Shown: positions 1-7,057, numbered from the stretch's first letter. The stretch is DNA of 17,404 nt from Acidimicrobiaceae bacterium (GCA_003133075.1 PKZN01000084.1:16765-34168), one strand, 5' to 3'. Numbers and translations are program-made. The notes: generated by a model from the sequence alone, not told the origin.

Positions 1-342
1 GAAGAGTCCTCGCGGACTGGCAAGTCCCTTTCGGCTCTTATTCGAGAAGCCGTCGAGACTGTCTATGGATCATCGCGATCGAGCGCCGACGATCTTGACG
101 TCATGCGCCAAGCATTTGGTTCGTGGACTGACGACCGCGACGAAGGAGCAGCCGTCGTCGAGAGACGTCGATCGGGATCGCGACTCGCTCCTCACCTCCA
201 GCGACGGTCCTCGTCGACACGTCGGTCATTATCGACTACTTGCGGGGCGACGCAGGTGCCGAGACCATTCTCGAGAGAGAACGAGCTCGTGGGCCACTTC
301 ACGCGAGCGAGATCACTCGGCTCGAAGTTCTCGCGGGCGTGA
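1..342 (+). CDS. Ribbon-helix-helix (CopG/VapB-like) antitoxin, C-terminal part, no normal stop
   Basis: The frame is open from base 1, so the N-terminus lies outside the window. The first residues read KSLSALIREAVETVYG, then a spacer, then FGSWTDDRDEGAAVVERRRSG and SRL. This helix followed by a tryptophan-containing segment and a final R-S-G-R-L-like tail is the usual C-terminus of RHH antitoxins paired with VapC. Such proteins bind their own promoter through the RHH fold and neutralise the PIN toxin through this tail. Family members normally stop right after that tail. Here the frame runs on without a stop for about 48 codons, through the toxin start region, to TGA at 340-342. The extra residues look like out-of-frame toxin sequence. 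Together with the missing toxin start this suggests decay. Antitoxin identity is fairly secure; function is doubtful. Confidence 0.6.
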   Translation, partial: EESSRTGKSLSALIREAVETVYGSSRSSADDLDVMRQAFGSWTDDRDEGAAVVERRRSGSRLAPHLQRRSSSTRRSLSTTCGATQVPRPFSRENELVGHFTRARSLGSKFSRA

Positions 343-578
343 GGGAAAGTGAGGCGGGGGGTACTCGCGCACTTCTATCTACCCTCATTTGGCACTCCGT
401 TGACGCCATCGTTGCCGAGCGTGCCAGCGAGTTAGGTCGAACATGGCTACCCAGCCATCAGTCAATTGACGGTGCCGATCTGGCAATCGCCGCGACGGCC
501 ATCATTATGGAGGCAACGTTGCTCACGCGAAACGTCAGGCACTTCCCGATGTTCCCTGGTTTGAAGACTCCCTACTGA
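204..578 (+). CDS. vapC: VapC-like PIN-domain toxin, probable start-codon loss
   Basis: This is a PIN-domain ribonuclease of the VapC type, the toxin half of a type II toxin-antitoxin pair. Counting from codon 204, the acidic positions are D5 in VLVDTSVIIDYL, E41 in ITRLEVLAGV and D92 in DGADLAIAATA, with the later TRN motif at 108-110. The C-terminus (FPMFPGLKTPY) looks complete. The homologous frame begins at ACG (204), where the family has its initiator Met, and there is no ATG, GTG or TTG in frame between the upstream stop at 129-131 and TTG at 240. Starting at 240 would delete the first catalytic Asp. The gene is therefore probably inactive, unless ACG initiates or the product comes from frameshifting out of the upstream antitoxin frame. 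Family call is confident; the exact start is unresolved. Confidence 0.7.
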   Translation, partial: TVLVDTSVIIDYLRGDAGAETILERERARGPLHASEITRLEVLAGVRESEAGGTRALLSTLIWHSVDAIVAERASELGRTWLPSHQSIDGADLAIAATAIIMEATLLTRNVRHFPMFPGLKTPY

Positions 579-760
579 CGTTGCGAAGCTGAAGTTACTG
601 TTTTGCCGGAGTCTCGTCTGGAGTAGATATCGGCTGATTCACCAGAGAAGAGTGGCTTCGACGGACGCGAATGCCGATCCACCAGCGAAATGGATGTGGT
701 GTAGAAACCGAATTAGCAGACGAGAGTCCAGTCAAAGTTCGTGGGGCCGAGCAGCGCTGC

Positions 761-766
761 CATAAT
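761..766 (+). promoter_or_regulatory. Possible -10 element (CATAAT) for a leaderless mini-ORF
   Basis: CATAAT is followed by exactly six bases and then GTG at 773, the same geometry as the leaderless-type starts elsewhere in the window. No recognisable -35 element is seen 16-19 bases upstream. It lies in the 284-base gap 579-862, in which I recognise no longer gene and no RNA gene. Confidence 0.35.
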
Positions 767-772
767 GGACCG

Positions 773-856
773 GTGAACTACGGCGGCCAGTGCATCAATT
801 CGGTAGAGGGTCGTGACGAGTTTTTGCCTTCCGTCCACCGTCGCCATCAGAACTAA
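773..856 (+). CDS. Possible 27-residue leader peptide upstream of the 863 gene
   Basis: A short frame starts at GTG 773, six bases after CATAAT, and reads MNYGGQCINSVEGRDEFLPS and seven more residues to TAA at 854-856. It is in the same frame as the gene at 863, from which it is separated only by the stop and six bases. It could be a leader whose translation feeds the downstream start, or an N-terminal remnant cut off by a stop codon. It resembles no family I know and there is no codon-level evidence of selection visible here. This is a low-confidence call based on the promoter-like spacing. Confidence 0.22.
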   Translation: MNYGGQCINSVEGRDEFLPSVHRRHQN

Positions 857-862
857 GGGTCT

Positions 863-1882
863 GTGACCGATCCATTGGCGAGCGTCAACACCGTGGTGCG
901 AGCTGCGATATTAAAGATCGACGCGGGCACGACACTCACGACCGTTGACACATTGGATCTGCGGGCTCACTCCAAAGTGAGTGCGGTCATCGGCGTGCCA
1001 CTACGGCAGCTTCAACAAAAGCGCGACGTCGTGGCGTTCGCCACGGGCGCCCCAGCGGCAGCCGTTAAAGCGCTGCTCGAATTGCTCGCCGCCGGGCCCC
1101 TCGAGAGAGTGATCGAGCAACTCGGCGAGCACGCGGAGAGCCCAACCTACGAAGAACTCGCGACCGCGATTGACGAGCTACTCGCGGGTGGTCTCACGAT
1201 TGACGACGCGGTCGCGGTGCTCGCGTACGCGATAAGTGAGTCGTTCCCCGCGGCGCCGCACTGTCGGCGGCTCTTCGAGGAGCGAGACGACTTCGCGCTT
1301 CCCGCGCTCCCGGAAGTTGTGACGTCGGGGTCGCTCGTGAGCCCGCGCGAGGTGAGTCCCGAGATTCGCGAACTGCGACGGGTTCGACGTGAGGAGCAAC
1401 GGCGGCGCAAGAAGCCCGGTGCGCCAACGCGTCCGCCGCGACCGAGTAAACAAAAGGGAGTCACGTCGTCGCACCCTTCGGCGCAGTCGACGCCGCCCGG
1501 CGAGATTGAGCCGATGCCCGAAGAGCGTCGGCGCATGCTCTTCACGCCGCTGGAGAACGCACGTTTCGACGCTGAGCACGCGCTCGTGGGAATGATTCTG
1601 CTCGTGGATGTGCCCTTTGACGCACAGGACCCGCTGCAACCTGACGTCAGCTCCAAGGAACGTCCGGCGCTGGTGGTGGCGGCCTCGAGCGAAGAACTAC
1701 TGGTGCGCCCGATCTACTCGAACCAGTCGCCATCGCGAAGCGTCTTTACCGCCTGGCGACGAGTGGGTCTCGACCACGTCTCGTTCATCGACCACGCTCG
1801 TGTCGCGGTACCTTCCGCCAGCGCCGACCTCCGTCAGTCCCTCGGTCAACTCACGACATCGGAGTGGAACTCACTCCTGTAG
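863..1882 (+). CDS. Unrecognised protein with helical N-terminus, basic linker and MazF/PemK-like C-terminal domain
   Basis: The product has 339 residues and a GTG start, with a weak AAGGG three bases upstream. Residues 1-150 are predominantly helical (ELLAAG, EELATAIDELLAGG, DDAVAVLAYAI) and match no family I recognise. Residues 165-230 form an Arg/Lys/Pro-rich, probably disordered linker. Residues 240-339 resemble the MazF/PemK fold: LVGMILLVDVP at the start, KERPALVVA at 265-273, LLVRPIYSNQ, W298, HVSFIDHARV, and a closing LGQLTTSEWNSL. In MazF-like endoribonucleases the early segment and the K-E-R-P strand build the RNA pocket. A separate antitoxin gene is not visible next to it, although a decaying vapBC pair lies 284 bases upstream. 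The C-terminal assignment is by eye and moderate; a regulatory or structural SH3-like role is possible. It ends with TAG directly abutting the stop of the convergent lgt-like gene. Confidence 0.6.
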   Translation: MTDPLASVNTVVRAAILKIDAGTTLTTVDTLDLRAHSKVSAVIGVPLRQLQQKRDVVAFATGAPAAAVKALLELLAAGPLERVIEQLGEHAESPTYEELATAIDELLAGGLTIDDAVAVLAYAISESFPAAPHCRRLFEERDDFALPALPEVVTSGSLVSPREVSPEIRELRRVRREEQRRRKKPGAPTRPPRPSKQKGVTSSHPSAQSTPPGEIEPMPEERRRMLFTPLENARFDAEHALVGMILLVDVPFDAQDPLQPDVSSKERPALVVAASSEELLVRPIYSNQSPSRSVFTAWRRVGLDHVSFIDHARVAVPSASADLRQSLGQLTTSEWNSLL

Positions 1883-2689
1883 CTACTGCGGTAGCGAGGT
1901 GGGCGAACCCTTAACCGCTCCTTCTTTCGAGTGCTCGTTTCGACGAGGCCAGTGGACCACCAGTGTGACGACGCCCGCCACCGCGAGGGCAAGTCCGGCC
2001 AGTTGCACGCCGATTGAACCGCTGTGGGACTCCTGACCGAGCAGGAGGCGCTCGTCGGTCGCGCGAACGAGTCCCCACACGATCATGCCGATGCCGCTGA
2101 TGAAACCGAGTCGTTGCTTCAACCCGGTGCGCTCGAGCGCGATGAGCACCAGCCACAGGGTGGTGTCCTCGAGTCCTTGGATAAGGGGTACTGGTACCCG
2201 TTTGCCCGCCTGACCGGCGTAGCTGAGACCGAACCACTGATGCGTCAGGTGACCGCCGGCATCGACCATGAACTGGGGTCCTAGGAAACGACCGATCGCC
2301 CAACCCGCAATGAGCGCGGGTATCAAGGCGTCGGTGAAGCCAGCGAGTTTGCTCTGCGGCCACCATCGCCGCTGCAGGATCACTCCCACCACCAGCGCCA
2401 GCGCTATCCCCCCGAAACTCGCGAGGCCCCCCTGCCAGACGGCGATCCATCGCCCCGGGTGGCCCCGGTAGTAGTCCCAGTTGGTGGCGATGTTGGCGAG
2501 ACGGGCACCGAGGAGACCCGTCACGATCAGCCAGAACGAGTAGCGGGCGAAGGGCTCAACGTCAGTGCCACGGCGTTCGAGGCGTCGGCGGGCGTAGAGG
2601 TAGGCGACGTAGGCGGCAATCGCCAGGCCGAAGCCGTAGGTATGAAAGACGAGGGGTCCGAGGTGAAAGGAGGTCGGGACGCCCCGCAC
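1883..2689 (-). CDS. Prolipoprotein diacylglyceryl transferase (Lgt)-like membrane protein, divergent
   Basis: The 268-residue product has about seven hydrophobic segments (around 15-35, 50-67, 84-106, 118-138, 165-186, 196-210, 225-246) in the order of Lgt, the inner-membrane enzyme that transfers diacylglycerol to the lipobox cysteine. Lgt-like marks are YGFGLAIAAY at 18-27, GARL at 61-64, GGLASFGGIAL at 87-97, WAIGRFLG at 130-137 and the R209/E213 pair in VRATDERL. Against Lgt as I recall it, the His of the H-G-G motif is not present (SFGG) and the Asn of the R-x-x-N motif is also missing (R134-F-L-G). It may be a true but variant Lgt or a paralog with another acyl or lipid role, so I give no symbol. 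The GTG start at 2689 lies two bases after the stop of the NlpC/P60 gene, so both are likely co-transcribed. Confidence 0.7.
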   Translation of the reverse strand: MRGVPTSFHLGPLVFHTYGFGLAIAAYVAYLYARRRLERRGTDVEPFARYSFWLIVTGLLGARLANIATNWDYYRGHPGRWIAVWQGGLASFGGIALALVVGVILQRRWWPQSKLAGFTDALIPALIAGWAIGRFLGPQFMVDAGGHLTHQWFGLSYAGQAGKRVPVPLIQGLEDTTLWLVLIALERTGLKQRLGFISGIGMIVWGLVRATDERLLLGQESHSGSIGVQLAGLALAVAGVVTLVVHWPRRNEHSKEGAVKGSPTSLPQ

Positions 2690-2691
2690 CC

Positions 2692-3795
2692 CTAGCCCCG
2701 CACGCGGCCGAGGCCCGCGAAGCCGTAGCCGAGGCGCACGGGCGTGATGTGGACGACTTCGCCGGTCTCGGGCGCTTCAATCATCTCGCCGTGGCCGACG
2801 TACATCGCCACGTGCTCGTCGCCGTTGTAGCCGTAGAAGAGCAGGTCACCCGGCTGGATGTCGTAGAGCGGGACGCGCTCGGTGTCGTCGAACTGAGCAC
2901 CGGAGTAGTGCGGCAGATCCACACCCGCCGCCTCGTAGGCCAGCATCACCAGGCCCGAACAGTCAACGCCCCCGCGACTCGCGCCGCCCCAGACGTAGGG
3001 GACACCGAGGTAACTCTCGGCGGCGCGAATTGCAATATTGGCGACGGAGTCCGGTGGCGGCGCGGGAAAACCGGCGATGGGAGTGGCACTGTTGAGGTCG
3101 CTCGAGGACGCCGCCGCCGCCGCCGCTTCGTCTTGGGCGACGTAGGCCCCGATCTGGCCCTTGACCTGGGCGAGGGTGTTCTTCAAGGACGACTGCAGGA
3201 CCCGAGACGTATGGAAGGACTTGGCCGCCGCACGCGTGACGGCTCGCGCGTGGGCGTCCTCGGCGTTCAAGATGCCACGTTCTTGGGTCAACTCGATCCG
3301 GTAACTCTTCAAGCTGGCGATCGTTGAGTTGATGTTGCCCTCGGCTAGTTGGGTGTAGACGTTGGTCGCGCCCGCTTGGGAGGCGTTCTTCGAAAAGAGG
3401 GGATTGTTGCCTTCGGTGGCGCCGCTCGTGACGTAGGCGAAGATGACGTCCTGGCGGAGTTGTTCGTTCCCGCTGTTGACCTTCCCCTGGATGGCGGCAA
3501 CGGTTGCTTTGGTGTTGGCGATGAAATTATTCAACTTGCGCAGTTTGATCTGCGCCGCGTCGTACTTTTGACCGAGGCGACCGACCTCACCGTTGATGCG
3601 ATTGATCTGGTCGAGCAGCACCTTGGCTTTGGTTCGCGCGTTTGAGAGATTGGAGGCTGCCGCGTGTCGCGGGGCGAGTGACACGGTGGCGAATGACGCG
3701 ACGAGGACCACGAACGTCGTCACAACCCACCGAAGGACCCGGCCCTTCCTAGCTGGCTGCGGTGTCGAGAGCACCCGGTGCTCGACGTCAGTCAC
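2692..3795 (-). CDS. Secreted NlpC/P60 peptidoglycan endopeptidase with coiled-coil N-terminus (RipA-like)
   Basis: The 367-residue product has a short basic N-terminus, a hydrophobic signal/anchor segment at about 22-41 ending in PRHAAAS, and a long helical coiled-coil region at about 50-225 with an Ala-rich end. A Pro-rich hinge follows, then an NlpC/P60 domain at about 252-367. The catalytic residues appear to be C279 in GVDCSGLVMLAY, H328 in GDEHVAMYVG and E340 in EMIEAPETG. This Cys-His-Glu arrangement is what I recall for the RipA group, which cleaves peptide cross-bridges at division septa. Family knowledge suggests the coiled coil contacts FtsEX-like or other regulators; that is inference. 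The start is GTG at 3795, placed six bases after TAGCCT (minus strand), consistent with a leaderless mRNA. The downstream lgt-like gene follows after two bases. Confidence 0.85.
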   Translation of the reverse strand: MTDVEHRVLSTPQPARKGRVLRWVVTTFVVLVASFATVSLAPRHAAASNLSNARTKAKVLLDQINRINGEVGRLGQKYDAAQIKLRKLNNFIANTKATVAAIQGKVNSGNEQLRQDVIFAYVTSGATEGNNPLFSKNASQAGATNVYTQLAEGNINSTIASLKSYRIELTQERGILNAEDAHARAVTRAAAKSFHTSRVLQSSLKNTLAQVKGQIGAYVAQDEAAAAAASSSDLNSATPIAGFPAPPPDSVANIAIRAAESYLGVPYVWGGASRGGVDCSGLVMLAYEAAGVDLPHYSGAQFDDTERVPLYDIQPGDLLFYGYNGDEHVAMYVGHGEMIEAPETGEVVHITPVRLGYGFAGLGRVRG

Positions 3796-3801
3796 CTGAA
3801 C

Positions 3802-3807
3802 AGGCTA
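3802..3807 (-). promoter_or_regulatory. -10 element TAGCCT for the NlpC/P60 gene, leaderless spacing
   Basis: Read on the minus strand, TAGCCT is followed by six bases (GTTCAG) and GTG at 3795-3793. No Shine-Dalgarno precedes that start. A recognisable -35 is not seen. The spacing places the transcription start at or next to the G of the start codon. Confidence 0.45.
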
Positions 3808-3934
3808 GTTGTAACGGTCCGCTCGACGCCGAGCCGGAGGCTCTTGCGCGAATGAACTACCTCATCAGAATCTATTTAGTCGGGCGTGATGTCGTGGTAT
3901 TGCGCGACGTTGCGAGGTCAATATCACCTCGGAA

Positions 3935-3940
3935 TATGCT
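3935..3940 (+). promoter_or_regulatory. -10 element TATGCT for the CoA lyase gene, leaderless spacing
   Basis: TATGCT is followed by seven bases and ATG at 3948. A TTGCGA at 3910-3915 might serve as a -35 but sits 19 bases away. There is no Shine-Dalgarno. The element supports the 3948 start over the upstream in-frame starts. Confidence 0.4.
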
Positions 3941-3947
3941 CGTCGTC

Positions 3948-4886
3948 ATGTCACAGCGTTCTCGCAACCTCCCACGTCGATCGTGTCTTTCAACCCCGGG
4001 TTCATCCGACCGGTTCCTCGCCAAGGCTCCAACGGCCCTCGCCGACTTCTCGTTTCTGGACCTCGAGGACTCCGTCGCCCCCAAGGAGAAAGAAGCGGCG
4101 CGGGCCAAAGTCGTCAACGCCATCCGCACCCTCGAGTGGGACGAACGGGTGCTGTGTGTTCGGGTGAACGCGTGGGACACGCGCTGGACCTACGGCGACG
4201 TCATCGAGGTCGTCGGCAACGCCGGTGAACGACTCGACGAGGTGATGTTGCCCAAGGTCCGACGGGCGTCGGACGTGGTGGCGTTGGACTTGCTCCTCAC
4301 CCAAGTCGAAGCGAACGCCGGACTGCCCCAGGGGCACATCGGCATCGAGGCTCAGATCGAGACGGCAGAAGGCCTGATCAACGTGGAAGAAATCTGCGCC
4401 GCGTCACCGCGGCTCGAGTCAATCGTCTTTGGCCCGGCGGACTTCGCCGCCTCGATCGGGATGCCGGTGACGACGATCGATGAGACCATCCATCACGCCC
4501 CGTCGAACCCCTTCTCCTACGTCTTCGCCAAGATTCTCATGGCGGGACGGGCCCATGGACTGCACGTCATCGATGGTCCCTTCTTAAAGGTGCGTGACCT
4601 TGACGCGTTGCGTTTCGCGGCGTCGATCAGCGCGAGCTACGGCTTCGATGGGAAGTGGGCGCTCACGCCCGACCAGGCGTTGGTACTAAATGACGTCTAC
4701 TCGCCCAGTCAAGAGCTCTTCGACAAGTCCTACGACATCCTCGACGCCTACAAGGTCGCGACCGAAGAGAATCTGACCGGCGCGGTGATGTTCGGTGACG
4801 AGATGATCGACGAGGCCTCGGCGAAAATCGCGAACTCCTTCGTCGCGCGCGGCGAACGCGCGGGGATGAAACGGACACCGAAGTAG
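3948..4886 (+). CDS. HpcH/HpaI-CitE family CoA lyase, probable methylmalyl-CoA/malyl-CoA lyase
   Basis: The 312-residue product is a TIM-barrel CitE-type lyase that cleaves 3-hydroxyacyl-CoA esters such as beta-methylmalyl-CoA to glyoxylate and propionyl-CoA, with Mg2+. Diagnostic motifs: RRSCLSTPGSSDRFLAKA at 10-27, FLDLEDSVAP at 36-45, VRVN at 71-74, MLPKV at 100-104, GIEAQIETAEGL at 132-143 (Mg2+-binding Glu), FGPADFA at 161-167 (Mg2+-binding Asp), HVIDGPF and GFDGKWALTPDQ at 232-243. The frame stays open upstream to 3762, but the family begins near RRSCL, and TATGCT seven bases before ATG 3948 supports this start. From memory it resembles the CoA lyase beside crotonyl-CoA carboxylase/reductase in Streptomyces. 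It is convergent with the long acyl-CoA dehydrogenase, its likely pathway partner. Exact substrate is inferred; citramalyl-CoA is the main alternative. Confidence 0.85.
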   Translation: MSQRSRNLPRRSCLSTPGSSDRFLAKAPTALADFSFLDLEDSVAPKEKEAARAKVVNAIRTLEWDERVLCVRVNAWDTRWTYGDVIEVVGNAGERLDEVMLPKVRRASDVVALDLLLTQVEANAGLPQGHIGIEAQIETAEGLINVEEICAASPRLESIVFGPADFAASIGMPVTTIDETIHHAPSNPFSYVFAKILMAGRAHGLHVIDGPFLKVRDLDALRFAASISASYGFDGKWALTPDQALVLNDVYSPSQELFDKSYDILDAYKVATEENLTGAVMFGDEMIDEASAKIANSFVARGERAGMKRTPK

Positions 4887-4932
4887 GAAGGTTGCGTCTG
4901 GAGTATCGGGCCCTTCGGGAACGACGGAGCAG

Positions 4933-6549
4933 CTAAGCCGCGCTCAGCCCGTCGAGCAGGCGTCGGGCGATGACCTTGAGACAGAGCGTCTCGTCCGCAC
5001 CTTCGAAGATCGACAGCACCCGTGCGTCCACGAAGTATCGGCTGACCGAATACTCCTCGGCGTAGCCCATGCCCCCGTGGAGTTGCATCGCTTCGCGCGT
5101 CACCCACTCCGCGGCGCGACAGACGTACGCCTTGGCCATCGAGGCCTCCAGCGTGCCACCGCCGCGACCCATCTCCCGCGCGACTTCTAAAGAGAACTGT
5201 CGTGCGCACTGGATGATCACGGCCATCGTCGCGAGCTTTACGCGCGTCAACTCGTACGCAATCAGCGCTCGGCCAAAGACTTGGCGCGTCTTGGCGTACT
5301 CGAGTGCGGCGTCGTAGGCCGCTTGCATCACGCCCACCGCTCGCGCGGCCGTTTGGATCCGACCGTTCTCAAAGCCGGCCATCTGGAAGTAGAAGCCCCG
5401 TCCGAGACCGGACTCCTCACCGATCAAGTCCGCCTCCGGCACGAACCAGTTATCGAGACTCAACTCGTAGGAGTGCATCCCGCGGTAGCCAATCGTGTCG
5501 ATGGGTCGCCCCTCGAGGCGCCCGTTGGGGTCGCCGCGCCCTTCGGCTACGGCGTCTTGGTGGAACAGGAAGCCGCCGCTGTCCCCGCGGGGCTTCTCCA
5601 CCAAGAACAGCGACAGTCCACGGTGCGCGAGGGCGCGGTCGGGATCGGTGCGCGCGAGTAGCACCAGTACCTCGGCCCGTGCGGCGAAGGTGCACCACGT
5701 CTTGGCGCCGCTGATGAGCCAACCACCCTCGGTCTTGGTGGCGGTCGTCGTGAGCCCCGCCACGTCGGAGCCGAAATCGGGCTCGGTGACCGCGATGGCG
5801 CACAGCGTCTCGCCGCTCGCCAGGCGGGGCAGCCAGCGCTCTTGTTGTTCGGTGGTGCCGCCATTTAAGAGCGCGCGCGTCATGATCTCTGGTCGAGTGA
5901 TGAGGGACCCCCCGATGCCGAGTGAGCCCCAGGAGAGTTCCTCGGTCGCCACCACCATCCCGAGGTACTCGGATTCGCCGCCGGTGGAGAAGCCGCCGAA
6001 CTTCTCTGGGATCGACAGACCGAACCCGCCGAGTTGGCTGAGTCCCTCGATGATTGATTCGGGGATGTCGCCATTGGTGCGGTGCACGTGTTCGGCGTGG
6101 GGGCGGACCTGTTCTTCGGCGAACTTATGGAAGAGGTCCGCGACCATTTCGAAGTCCTCGCCGAGGTGACGGGGACCGGGGCTCTCGGCGAGGGTCGCGA
6201 GGAACGAGGTGTCACGGTAGTCCGCGACGAAGGAGGAGAAGGGACTGAACCACTCCGGCGTCACTCGCCAGAGCGATTCACGCCCGAGCACTCGACCGGC
6301 TAGGTCGCTGAGGGCGAGGGCGAGGAACGCGGCGACCAGGTTCGACTCGGTGTCGCCCTTGGTGGCGTAGGCGAGCACGGAGCGTGCGGTGGCGAGGGCG
6401 CTCGCCGCGTGGGCCACGTCGTAGGCGAGCGCTTCGTTTTCGTCCACGCCGCCTCGCTCGAGCAGCTCGGCGAGCGCTCCTTCGACGATCGCGTCGGCTC
6501 GTTCGATGAGGTCGGCGGCAACAGCGAGGTCGAGCGTGGGAGCGGGCAT
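4933..6549 (-). CDS. mcd: Acyl-CoA dehydrogenase with N-terminal extension, probable (2S)-methylsuccinyl-CoA dehydrogenase
   Basis: The 538-residue product is about 150 longer than standard acyl-CoA dehydrogenases. Residues 1-125 are an extra helical, Ala-rich region. The ACAD core covers about 130-538, with LGGFGLSIPEKFGG at 173-186, FAD/substrate motif AVTEPDFGSDVAGL at 253-266, TIGYRGMHSYELSLDNWFVP at 352-371, QLHGGMGYAEE at 489-499 and the probable catalytic Glu E516 in SIFEGADET. This long architecture, with the DTIGYRGMHS segment, matches methylsuccinyl-CoA dehydrogenase of the ethylmalonyl-CoA pathway as I recall it, which oxidises (2S)-methylsuccinyl-CoA to mesaconyl-CoA with FAD. The neighbouring CitE-type lyase and MaoC hydratase would perform the next steps. 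The ATG start at 6549 has TAGTTT six bases before it. Isobutyryl- or other branched acyl-CoA dehydrogenase activity is the alternative. Confidence 0.8.
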   Translation of the reverse strand: MPAPTLDLAVAADLIERADAIVEGALAELLERGGVDENEALAYDVAHAASALATARSVLAYATKGDTESNLVAAFLALALSDLAGRVLGRESLWRVTPEWFSPFSSFVADYRDTSFLATLAESPGPRHLGEDFEMVADLFHKFAEEQVRPHAEHVHRTNGDIPESIIEGLSQLGGFGLSIPEKFGGFSTGGESEYLGMVVATEELSWGSLGIGGSLITRPEIMTRALLNGGTTEQQERWLPRLASGETLCAIAVTEPDFGSDVAGLTTTATKTEGGWLISGAKTWCTFAARAEVLVLLARTDPDRALAHRGLSLFLVEKPRGDSGGFLFHQDAVAEGRGDPNGRLEGRPIDTIGYRGMHSYELSLDNWFVPEADLIGEESGLGRGFYFQMAGFENGRIQTAARAVGVMQAAYDAALEYAKTRQVFGRALIAYELTRVKLATMAVIIQCARQFSLEVAREMGRGGGTLEASMAKAYVCRAAEWVTREAMQLHGGMGYAEEYSVSRYFVDARVLSIFEGADETLCLKVIARRLLDGLSAA

Positions 6550-6555
6550 AGAGAG

Positions 6556-6561
6556 AAACTA
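6556..6561 (-). promoter_or_regulatory. -10 element TAGTTT for the acyl-CoA dehydrogenase gene, leaderless spacing
   Basis: On the minus strand TAGTTT is followed by six bases (CTCTCT) and ATG at 6549-6547. No Shine-Dalgarno is present. It shares the 48-base divergent region with the promoter of the 6598 gene. Confidence 0.45.
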
Positions 6562-6585
6562 CCGGCTGGCCTTGGAGACCCCGCG

Positions 6586-6591
6586 TAGGCT
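6586..6591 (+). promoter_or_regulatory. -10 element TAGGCT for the DUF6941-like gene, leaderless spacing
   Basis: TAGGCT is followed by six bases (GGGCCG) and GTG at 6598. No convincing -35 or Shine-Dalgarno is seen. Only 48 bases separate this start from the divergent acyl-CoA dehydrogenase start, so both genes may respond to the same DNA-bound factor. Confidence 0.5.
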
Positions 6592-6597
6592 GGGCCG

Positions 6598-7038
6598 GTG
6601 AATATAACGATGCTCCTCGCCGACTCTGCCCAGGTGGCCGACGGCAAACTGTTTATCCTCGGCGGCGGGTGGTCGGTGACCGGACCCGATCCCACACCCT
6701 CGGCGGTCGCGATCAAAGTTGGCGTGGATTCGCACGAGTTCAACGTGCCCCATCATTGGGAGCTGTTCTTAGAGGACGCCGACGGTCAACAAGTGCGCTT
6801 CGAGACCCCGGAGGGATCTCAGATCATCGAAGTACGCGGTGACTTCTCCGCCACGGCGCCCGCGGACGTGCCCGAAGGCACGCCCGTCGACGTGCCCATC
6901 GCCGTCAATTTCGGTCCGATTCCCCTGAGCGACGGCGAACGCTACACCTGGCGCATGGTCGTCGACGGCGAGACGCTCCCGGGGGGACTGGTGTCCTTTA
7001 CCACGCGACCGGCCCGCGCGGCCGTCGACGCCGAGTGA
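6598..7038 (+). CDS. DUF6941-like conserved hypothetical protein
   Basis: The product has 146 residues and begins MNITMLLADSAQVADGKLFI, followed by LGGGWSVTGPDPTPSAVAI. This opening, with the GGGW-V-TGP motif and an immunoglobulin-like run of beta strands ending in SFTTRP, is what I recall for the DUF6941 family of actinobacteria, which has no assigned function. It has no signal peptide, membrane segment or catalytic motif that I can see, so a cytosolic beta-sandwich protein is likely. The GTG start at 6598 is preferred over ATG 6610 because TAGGCT lies six bases upstream. The MaoC hydratase follows after 19 bases on the same strand, so they are probably co-transcribed. A link to CoA metabolism is suggested only by position. 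Confidence 0.7.
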   Translation: MNITMLLADSAQVADGKLFILGGGWSVTGPDPTPSAVAIKVGVDSHEFNVPHHWELFLEDADGQQVRFETPEGSQIIEVRGDFSATAPADVPEGTPVDVPIAVNFGPIPLSDGERYTWRMVVDGETLPGGLVSFTTRPARAAVDAE

Positions 7039-7057
7039 GTACGCGCAACGAGCTCTC

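Noticed and set aside
671..772. Upstream part of the 61-codon frame before 773
   Set aside because: No promoter or ribosome site before 671 and no recognisable protein sequence; only the part from GTG 773 has any support.
1147..1656. Long minus-strand frames opposite the 863 gene
   Set aside because: Ser/Arg-rich low-complexity translations typical of shadow frames in GC-rich coding DNA; the plus-strand frame has a MazF-like domain.
3762..3947. N-terminal extension of the CoA lyase frame (62 codons)
   Set aside because: The family begins near RRSCLSTPGS; the extension has no family-like sequence, overlaps the start region of the opposite NlpC/P60 gene, and a TATGCT box fits ATG 3948.
4887..4932. 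Possible terminator between the convergent CoA lyase and acyl-CoA dehydrogenase genes
   Set aside because: GGGCCCTTCGGG offers only a three-base-pair CCC/GGG stem and there is no T-run.
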